Below the pieces are notes generated by a model that made no database searches, had not been told where the DNA came from, and saw only the letters and a list, made by a program, of their open reading frames with translations. The translations under genes and the position numbers were made by a program. A stretch of DNA of 11,991 bases from Gemmatimonadota bacterium (GTDB taxonomy: Bacteria > Orphanbacterota > Orphanbacteria > Orphanbacterales > Orphanbacteraceae), in NCBI GenBank assembly GCA_013002425.1, contig JABDJQ010000789.1, positions 1-11,991 on the forward strand, in the 5' to 3' direction. Below are positions 7,148 to 11,991 of the stretch, piece after piece. Within the stretch, counting starts at the first letter, position 1, and each line of letters opens with the position of its first letter.

Positions 7148-7166
7148 GGCGTGGAAATGCCGCGCC
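7148..7166 (+). other. Hairpin just after ompH/skp
   Basis: GGCGTGG (7148-7154) pairs with CCGCGCC (7160-7166), seven pairs with one T-G wobble and a 5-base loop, starting nine bases after the ompH stop. The sequence downstream (AACTCACGCAG) has no T-tract, so a canonical terminator is not supported. It could be a 3'-end-stabilising structure or a weak or factor-assisted terminator separating ompH from the lpx genes. Confidence 0.4.
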
Positions 7167-7200
7167 AACTCACGCAGAAATAACAAGTTACGGCCTTAAC

Positions 7201-7227
7201 TCGGGATAATTGCCTTGACGTTCCCGA
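7201..7227 (+). repeat. Inverted repeat flanking the candidate lpxD -35 box
   Basis: TCGGGA (7201-7206) and TCCCGA (7222-7227) are perfect inverted arms separated by 15 bases that include TTGACG (7215-7220). An operator overlapping a promoter would look like this, though 6-bp arms can occur by chance. A second small inverted repeat, AGTTA (7186-7190)/TAACT (7197-7201), lies directly before it. Confidence 0.3.
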
Positions 7228-7244
7228 TCACCGGTCAGTAGGAT
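7215..7244 (+). promoter_or_regulatory. Possible promoter directly before lpxD (near-leaderless transcript)
   Basis: TTGACG (7215-7220; five of six bases of the -35 consensus), an 18-base spacer and TAGGAT (7239-7244; four of six of the -10). The -10 ends only ten bases before the lpxD ATG (7255), so transcription would begin at about 7251-7255 and leave almost no leader. The same AGGAT could instead be read as a weak ribosome site at 10-base spacing. The two readings exclude each other for a transcript starting here. Confidence 0.35.
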
Positions 7245-7254
7245 CAATGCCGCC

Positions 7255-8307
7255 ATGAAGCTATCTGAAATCGTGGAGCGCGTCGGAGGAGAACTCCGCG
7301 GCGACGGTTCTATCGAAATCACCGGAGTGGCGGGAATTCGCGAGGCGCAGAAGGGCGACATCACCTTTCTTGCGGACCATCGTTACGAGGCTTTTCTTGC
7401 TTCGACCCGCGCCTCGGCCGTGATCCTCGCGAAGAACGGGGACCTCGGTGACATCGACAAAGCCGTTGTCGTCGTGAACGAGAATCCATACGTCGCGTTC
7501 CTGAGAGCCATTGAAATTTTCTCCCCCCGCGATCACGACGATCCGCGGGGAGTGCACCCGACCGCCGTGATCGGCGAAGGCGTCGAACTCGGCGAACGGA
7601 TCACGATCGGTCCGCATGCCGTCGTGGAAGACCATTGTAAGATCGGCGCGGGCACGCGGATCCTCGCGGGAAGCTATATCGGATTTAGGTCGCAGGTCGG
7701 CGCCGACTGCATGATCTTTCCGAACGTAACGGTTCGTGAAGATTCGGCAATCGGCGACCGCGTGATCATTCACAGCGGGACGGTCGTAGGCTCGGACGGT
7801 TTCGGCTTCGCGACGACAGGCGGAAAGCACACGAAGATTCCGCAGATCGGGCGGGTCGTCATCGACGACGACGTCGAGATCGGATCGAACGTCTCGATCG
7901 ACCGCGCGACAACGGGGATCACGCATATTCAAAGCGGTACGAAGATCGACAATCTCGTACAGATCGCGCACAACGTCGTGATCGGGAAGAACTCGCTCAT
8001 CGTGGCGCAGGTCGGCATCTCCGGGAGCACGGAGATCGGAAGCAACGTGACTCTCGCCGGACAGGCCGGACTCGTCGGCCACATCAAGATCGGAGACAAC
8101 GTGCAGGTTGCCGCGCAGTCGGGGGTCGTCAAGTCGGTCCCGGCCAACACCCAGGTGAGCGGATTTCCCGCGCGGGAGCACTCCGTCAGCAGACGTATCT
8201 GGGCTGCGATCGCGAAGCTTCCGGATCTCGCGAAGACGATCAAACGCCTCTCGAAACGGGTCGATGCGCTCGAAAAGCAGCTCGACTCCGAATCGATCTC
8301 CCAATAA
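7255..8307 (+). CDS. lpxD: LpxD, UDP-3-O-acylglucosamine N-acyltransferase
   Basis: Third enzyme of lipid A synthesis: it transfers a 3-hydroxyacyl chain from acyl carrier protein to the 2-amino group of UDP-3-O-acyl-glucosamine at the cytoplasmic face. The 350 residues contain the N-terminal uridine-binding domain (1-98, with GDITFLADHRY near 34-44), a left-handed beta-helix of hexapeptide repeats (about 100-290), and a C-terminal helical segment that is Lys/Leu-rich (about 310-345). Signature DGFGFA is at 181-186 and the catalytic His is His239 in QIAHNVVIG, the same number as in E. coli LpxD. Length is close to E. coli's 341. The gene follows ompH after a 115-bp gap and lies 20 bp before lpxC-fabZ, heading what looks like the lipid A operon. 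ATG 7255 gives the expected MKLSEI start; another ATG at 7247 is out of frame. Confidence 0.96.
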   Translation: MKLSEIVERVGGELRGDGSIEITGVAGIREAQKGDITFLADHRYEAFLASTRASAVILAKNGDLGDIDKAVVVVNENPYVAFLRAIEIFSPRDHDDPRGVHPTAVIGEGVELGERITIGPHAVVEDHCKIGAGTRILAGSYIGFRSQVGADCMIFPNVTVREDSAIGDRVIIHSGTVVGSDGFGFATTGGKHTKIPQIGRVVIDDDVEIGSNVSIDRATTGITHIQSGTKIDNLVQIAHNVVIGKNSLIVAQVGISGSTEIGSNVTLAGQAGLVGHIKIGDNVQVAAQSGVVKSVPANTQVSGFPAREHSVSRRIWAAIAKLPDLAKTIKRLSKRVDALEKQLDSESISQ

Positions 8308-8327
8308 TACAATAAGGGTTTCACCAC

Positions 8328-9644
8328 TTGCGCGAAAATCAGAGAACGATCGAGAGCGAAGTCACGTTCAGCGGCGTCGGACTTCATACCGGCGTACCGG
8401 TGGATATGCGTTTCCGCCCCGCGCCTGCGAACACGGGCATCAAGTTTCACCGCACGGATCTCGACGTCGAGATCGTCGCGGATATCGCGAACGCGCCCGA
8501 CCTCGCCGGCAGCATCCGGCGCACGATACTCGGTTCGGGCGAGAGTCGCGTGAGCACTGTCGAACACGTGCTGGCGGCCGCGGTCGGACTCGGTATCGAC
8601 AACATGATCATCGACCTGAACGCGGAGGAACCGGCGGAGCCGGATGGAAGCGCGCTTCCGTATGTCGAGCTTCTGCGCACCGCCGGCCTGGTCGAACAAT
8701 CCGAGAAGCGGTTCTTCCTCGAGATCCGCAAACCGATCTCGCTCCAGGAAAACGGCATCGAACTCATCGCGCTGCCGCACGACGGCTTCCGCATCAGCTA
8801 CACGTTGCAGTACGACGATCCCGCGATCGGAACGCAGCACATGGTGATCGATGTGGACGAGGATACTTTCATCGACCAGATCGCGCCGGCGCGCACGTTC
8901 GCACTCGGATCCGAGGTCGCGGCGCTGAAGGAGATGGGCCTCATCAAGGGAGGAAGTTACGACAACGCGATCGTCGTGACCGAAGGACTTACGAAGAGCA
9001 ACGAACCGCTTCGTTTCGACGACGAGTTCGTGCGGCACAAGATTCTGGATTTGATCGGCGATCTCTTCCTGACCGGACTTCCCATCAAGGGCCACATCAT
9101 TGCGCATAAATCCGGGCACTCGACGAACGTAAAACTGGCGCGGCTCCTTCGCAGCTACGCAGAAACAAAGTACGGTCCCACAATGAAGCTGAGGCACGAG
9201 ACCCCCATGCAGACACAATTCGACATTCATGAAATCATGAAGATTCTTCCGCATCGATACCCGTTTCTTCTCGTCGACAGGATCATCGACCTCGGACCGA
9301 AGCACGTGACGGGTATCAAGAACGTGACCATGAACGAGCCGTTCTTCACCGGACACTTCCCGGGCCACCCCATCATGCCGGCCGTCCTCATCATCGAGGC
9401 GATGGCGCAGGCCGGGGGGATTCTGCTTTTGAACTCGGGCGGCAATCCGGCGGAAAAACTCGTATACTTCATGGGAATCGATAACGCGAAATTCCGGAAG
9501 CCGGTACTGCCCGGCGACACGCTCCGTTTCGAGTTGAAGCTCATCCGGCTGAAGACCCGTATCTGCAAGATGCGGGGGGAAGCCTACGTGGGTGACGATC
9601 TCGTAGCGGAAGCCGACCTTTTGTCAACCATCGTCGACCGATAG
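8328..9644 (+). CDS. lpxC/fabZ: LpxC-FabZ fusion: UDP-3-O-acyl-GlcNAc deacetylase plus 3-hydroxyacyl-ACP dehydratase
   Basis: One 438-residue bifunctional protein. Residues 1 to about 280 are LpxC, the zinc deacetylase that commits UDP-3-O-acyl-GlcNAc to lipid A: GVGLHTG at 16-22, zinc ligands His80 (STVEH), His237 and Asp241 (RHKILDLIGDL), and general base/acid residues Glu79 and His264 (KSGH). Residues about 292-438 are FabZ, which dehydrates 3-hydroxyacyl-ACP in fatty acid synthesis: PHRYPFLLVDR at 309-318, catalytic His343 (GHFPGHP) and Glu357 (IIEAMAQ). Both active sites look intact. The fusion joins two enzymes that compete for the 3-hydroxyacyl-ACP pool and is typical of the FCB group. 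The start is TTG at 8328: an in-frame TAA at 8313-8315 excludes anything upstream and AAGGG (8314-8318) is the likely ribosome site. Confidence 0.95.
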   Translation: MRENQRTIESEVTFSGVGLHTGVPVDMRFRPAPANTGIKFHRTDLDVEIVADIANAPDLAGSIRRTILGSGESRVSTVEHVLAAAVGLGIDNMIIDLNAEEPAEPDGSALPYVELLRTAGLVEQSEKRFFLEIRKPISLQENGIELIALPHDGFRISYTLQYDDPAIGTQHMVIDVDEDTFIDQIAPARTFALGSEVAALKEMGLIKGGSYDNAIVVTEGLTKSNEPLRFDDEFVRHKILDLIGDLFLTGLPIKGHIIAHKSGHSTNVKLARLLRSYAETKYGPTMKLRHETPMQTQFDIHEIMKILPHRYPFLLVDRIIDLGPKHVTGIKNVTMNEPFFTGHFPGHPIMPAVLIIEAMAQAGGILLLNSGGNPAEKLVYFMGIDNAKFRKPVLPGDTLRFELKLIRLKTRICKMRGEAYVGDDLVAEADLLSTIVDR

Positions 9645-9656
9645 GATAGAAGCAAC

Positions 9657-10451
9657 ATGAGCAGCGAACCCAAGTTGGCGGAGTCTCTGATTCACCCCAC
9701 CGCAATCGTCGAAGAAGGGGCCGTGATCGGGAAGAACGTCCGGATCGGCCCGCACTCCTGGATCCGGGAGAATGTCGTCATCGGAGACGACTGCGTGATC
9801 GGCGCGAACGTCGTCATCGAAGGATGGACGACGATCGGGCGCGGATGCACCGTGTATCACTCGGCGGTCGTCGGGGCGCCTCCGCAGGATCTGAAATACC
9901 GGGGCGACAGGAGCTACGTCGAGATCGGCGATCACAACGTCATTCGCGAGTTCGTCACGATCAACCTCGCGACCTCGCCCGAGGGCGTCACGCGGATCGG
10001 CGATCACAATCTGCTGATGGCGTATGTGCATGTGGCGCACGAGTGCGAGATCGGCAATCACACGATTATCGCGAACGCCGTGAACCTGGCCGGGCATGTA
10101 TCGGTCGAGGATTACGCCACGATCGGCGGCGTGACCCCGGTCCATCAGTTCGTGCGGGTCGGCGCGCACAGCTTTATCGGCGGCGGATCGCGCGTCGCGA
10201 AGGACGTACCGCCCTTCGTTCTCGCGGCCGGCAATCCGATCCGTGTCGGCGGCATCAACGTCGTCGGCCTCACGAGGCGCGGTTTCGAATCCGACGTCAA
10301 GAGCCACCTCATCAGGGCCTACAAGATCCTGTTTCGCAGCGACCGGAACACCTCGCAGGCAATGGCGGCGATTCGCGCCGAGATCCCCATGACCCCCGAG
10401 GTCGAACGCTTCGTGCAGTTCATCGAATCCTCGGAACGGGGCATCATCTAA
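9657..10451 (+). CDS. lpxA: LpxA, UDP-N-acetylglucosamine O-acyltransferase
   Basis: First enzyme of lipid A synthesis: it moves a 3-hydroxyacyl chain from acyl carrier protein to the 3-position of UDP-GlcNAc (or the 3-amino of UDP-GlcNAc3N in some species). The 264 residues (E. coli 262) form a left-handed beta-helix to about residue 195, then a C-terminal helical domain (VGLTRRGF near 203-210). By alignment with E. coli, catalytic His125 is His128 (VHVAHEC), His122 is His125, His144 is His147, Gln161 is Gln164, and Asp74/Lys76 are Asp78/Lys80 (PPQDLKY). The position of E. coli His99 is Asn103 here (TINLAT). The chain-length ruler Gly173 corresponds to Gly176, which favours a longer acyl chain. 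It follows lpxC-fabZ by 12 bp, with AGGA at 9643-9646 as a weak ribosome site, and precedes a Gfo/Idh gene. Confidence 0.96.
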   Translation: MSSEPKLAESLIHPTAIVEEGAVIGKNVRIGPHSWIRENVVIGDDCVIGANVVIEGWTTIGRGCTVYHSAVVGAPPQDLKYRGDRSYVEIGDHNVIREFVTINLATSPEGVTRIGDHNLLMAYVHVAHECEIGNHTIIANAVNLAGHVSVEDYATIGGVTPVHQFVRVGAHSFIGGGSRVAKDVPPFVLAAGNPIRVGGINVVGLTRRGFESDVKSHLIRAYKILFRSDRNTSQAMAAIRAEIPMTPEVERFVQFIESSERGII

Positions 10452-10466
10452 ACCGGAGCTTCGGTT
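10451..10466 (+). other. Small hairpin with ribosome site in the lpxA-oxidoreductase gap
   Basis: AACCG (10451-10455) and CGGTT (10462-10466) are perfect inverted arms around GAGCTT. The only good purine-rich ribosome site for the next gene (GGAG, 10455-10458) falls in the stem end and loop, so folding might lower translation of the oxidoreductase. The stem is short and the reading is tentative. Confidence 0.3.
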
Positions 10467-10472
10467 CAACCC

Positions 10473-11444
10473 ATGAAACCCTCCCGCCTCGGCGTCATTG
10501 GAGTCGGCATCTGGGGGCGGAATCACGCCCGCGTTCTGGCCGGTCTCGCTGATGCGGATCTCGTCGGCCTTTACGACCCCGACGAGGCCCGCGCCCGCGA
10601 GATCGCCGGGGAGCACGGCTGCCGGGCGTTCGCGTCGCTCCCCGATCTTATCGAACGTACCGAGGCAGTCGTCGTCGCCGCTCCTACTACGCATCACCAC
10701 TCCGTAACGCTGGAGGCTCTTGCCGCCGGGAATCACGTTCTGGTCGAAAAGCCGATCGCATTCACTCTGCAAGAGGCCGACGAAATGATTGCCGCAGCCG
10801 GGCGGGCAGATCGCGTGCTTGCCGTCGGTCATCTGGAACGCTTCAATCCGTCGATCGAGGCGCTGATCGAAACGACAAACAATCCCCGTTTCGTCGAAGT
10901 CCATCGGCTTTCGCCGTTCTCGGTGCGCGGCCTCGACGTATCCGTCGTACTCGATCTCATGATCCACGACATCGACGTCCTGCTTCGCGTCGTCAAGTCA
11001 CCGCTCGCGGAAGTACGGAGCGTAGGCGTGCCGGTACTGAGCCGCGCGATCGACATCGCCAACGTGCGGCTCCGTTTCGAGAACGGCTGCGTGGCGAATG
11101 TCACGGCAAGCCGGATCTCGCTCTCGAAGACCCGCAAGATCCGCATCTTCGAACCGGACCGTTACGTCTCCGTCAACTCGCAGACGCAGGAGATCGTGGC
11201 GTATCGAAGAACGGGGCCTTCTCCCGCGCCCGAAGAGCTGACGGCGGAAGCGTTCGGAAAGCTCGTCGAAAGACAGAACCTCTCCCGCCCGCAGGAAGAG
11301 CCGCTGCAACGCGAACTCGGACGCTTCCTTGCCGCCGTGCGTGGAGAAGAGAAGCGCGTCGTTCCGGGGGAGGAAGGACGCGAGGCGCTGGCCGTGGCGC
11401 TCCGCATTCTGGACGAGATGGAGCTTCGAGAAGAGATCGGATGA
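10473..11444 (+). CDS. Gfo/Idh/MocA-family NAD(P)-dependent oxidoreductase, lipid A-linked (possibly GnnA-like)
   Basis: A 323-residue sugar-type dehydrogenase. The N-terminal Rossmann fold has GVGIWGRNH (10-18) and an acidic residue after strand two (LYDPD, 33-37); EKP is at 92-94, the family's hinge and catalytic-lysine motif. The C-terminal domain carries GHLERFNP (119-126) and DLMIHDID (161-168), whose His and Asp residues are typical of the active site. The substrate cannot be read from sequence. Context is suggestive: it lies 21 bp after lpxA in the lipid A operon. In Acidithiobacillus ferrooxidans GnnA, a UDP-GlcNAc 3-dehydrogenase, is encoded beside lpxA and works with the aminotransferase GnnB to make UDP-GlcNAc3N. 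No GnnB is in the window, so that role is inference. Alternatives are another nucleotide-sugar dehydrogenase. The stop overlaps the next gene by ATGA. Confidence 0.85.
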   Translation: MKPSRLGVIGVGIWGRNHARVLAGLADADLVGLYDPDEARAREIAGEHGCRAFASLPDLIERTEAVVVAAPTTHHHSVTLEALAAGNHVLVEKPIAFTLQEADEMIAAAGRADRVLAVGHLERFNPSIEALIETTNNPRFVEVHRLSPFSVRGLDVSVVLDLMIHDIDVLLRVVKSPLAEVRSVGVPVLSRAIDIANVRLRFENGCVANVTASRISLSKTRKIRIFEPDRYVSVNSQTQEIVAYRRTGPSPAPEELTAEAFGKLVERQNLSRPQEEPLQRELGRFLAAVRGEEKRVVPGEEGREALAVALRILDEMELREEIG

Positions 11445-11991
11445 GAGACGGCGCGGGGACGATGCGATCGGAGAGCACCGCGCGTGAAAGCGGCACGGCC
11501 GCGGAGCGCCTGGGACGCTTTCTCTTCCGGCACCGGAGCCTGACTCCTGTTCCGCTCGTGATCCTGCTGCTCCTTTTCGCGCGCCCCACGATGATGACGG
11601 CCGTCTACGCCGTTCCGTTCTGGCTCGCGGGCGCCGCCGTACGGCTTTCCGCCCTTCGTTTTATCGGAGGAGCATCCCGCTCGACAGAACTGGCCCCGAG
11701 CGAAATCGTGACGACAGGCCCGTTCGGCGCGGTTCGCAATCCGCTGTACGTCGGTAACTTTCTCCTCACGGCCGGTTTCACCGTCTTCTCGGGACACTGG
11801 CTCTTCGCCCTCGTGCCTCTGCTGCTCTTTCCGATTCAGTATGTGCCAGTAGTCCGCGCGGAGGAGGCCGAACTCGGCAGACGCTTCCCCGACGCGTTTC
11901 GCGATTACGCCCGCACCGTGCCGCGGTGGCTCCCGCACCGGCCGGCATCGCTGATCGTATTCGGGGACGCTCCGCGCACATGGCGCGAATC
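11441..11991 (+). CDS. Isoprenylcysteine carboxyl methyltransferase/PEMT-family membrane protein (3' end outside window)
   Basis: The frame is open to the right edge, giving 183 residues. After a polar N-terminus (1-32) come hydrophobic segments at about 36-48, 54-70, 104-119 and 121-140, so an integral membrane protein. The block VTTGPFGAVRNPLYVGNFLL matches the SAM-binding TxGPYxxVRHPxYxG pattern of ICMT/PEMT-type methyltransferases, and AEEAELGRRFPDAFRDYART followed by VPRWLP matches the family's C-terminal EExxLxxxF...Y...VPR signature. Such enzymes methylate lipids, isoprenoid cysteines or small molecules; the substrate here is unknown. The ATG overlaps the oxidoreductase stop (ATGA), which suggests translational coupling in the same operon. 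An alternative in-frame ATG is at 11462. The protein already includes the signature motifs, so little may be missing. The family is likely; function is open. Confidence 0.8.
   Translation, partial: MRDGAGTMRSESTARESGTAAERLGRFLFRHRSLTPVPLVILLLLFARPTMMTAVYAVPFWLAGAAVRLSALRFIGGASRSTELAPSEIVTTGPFGAVRNPLYVGNFLLTAGFTVFSGHWLFALVPLLLFPIQYVPVVRAEEAELGRRFPDAFRDYARTVPRWLPHRPASLIVFGDAPRTWRE

Noticed and set aside
6472..7254. Hairpins after bamA and ompH as intrinsic terminators
   Set aside because: None is followed by a run of T, so they are reported as structures without a terminator call.
7550..8130. Periodic GATCGG-like repeats in lpxD and lpxA
   Set aside because: They encode the hexapeptide (I/V-G-x) turns of the left-handed beta-helix; no CRISPR-like exact repeat with spacers exists.
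1..11991. tRNA, rRNA, CRISPR array, insertion sequence or prophage parts
   Set aside because: Reading both strands showed no cloverleaf-like genes in the short gaps, no regular repeat-spacer units, and no transposase or integrase motifs; all space is filled by housekeeping-type genes with similar base composition.

Overview
The window is a densely coding, GC-rich stretch with every gene on the + strand. It suggests a diderm (outer-membrane) bacterium. BamA, a Skp/OmpH chaperone, and LpxD, LpxC and LpxA show an outer membrane and lipid A synthesis. LpxC is fused to FabZ, an arrangement best known from Bacteroidetes and other FCB-group bacteria. The left side carries McsA, McsB and ClpC, a set classically described in Firmicutes but also present in some Gram-negative FCB-type and candidate phyla. 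Together with the high GC, this points to an uncultured FCB-affiliated lineage (Eisenbacteria-, Krumholzibacteria- or Gemmatimonadota-like). That placement is inference from gene content, not from a database match.

Region 1 (1-4161), protein quality control: the end of mcsA (its 5' end lies outside the window), mcsB (protein-arginine kinase, GTG start, overlapping mcsA by 11 bp) and clpC (AAA+ unfoldase). By analogy with Bacillus, McsB marks damaged proteins with phospho-arginine, McsA activates it, and ClpC unfolds the marked proteins for ClpP. A possible separate promoter lies just before clpC. No ctsR is visible, but it could lie upstream of the window.

Region 2 (4192-7139), outer-membrane protein assembly: bamA (five POTRA domains plus a beta-barrel) starts only 30 bp after clpC, inside a perfect inverted repeat. 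A 143-bp gap with a possible promoter and two hairpins follows, then the periplasmic chaperone ompH/skp.

Region 3 (7255-11991), lipid A and associated genes: lpxD, lpxC-fabZ, lpxA, a Gfo/Idh/MocA oxidoreductase, and an isoprenylcysteine carboxyl methyltransferase-family membrane protein cut by the window end. Gaps are 20, 12 and 21 bp and then a 4-bp ATGA overlap, so this looks like one operon. A 115-bp gap before lpxD holds a hairpin, an inverted repeat and a candidate promoter so close to the ATG that the lpxD message might be nearly leaderless.

The genes are individually well-known families. The points worth a second look are the joining of the McsAB-ClpC module to envelope biogenesis, the oxidoreductase next to LpxA (possible GlcNAc3N-type lipid A) with an Asn at a usual LpxA active-site His, and the small structured intergenic elements. 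No tRNA, rRNA, CRISPR, insertion sequence or T-tract terminator was found. No gene-free stretch exceeds 143 bp.
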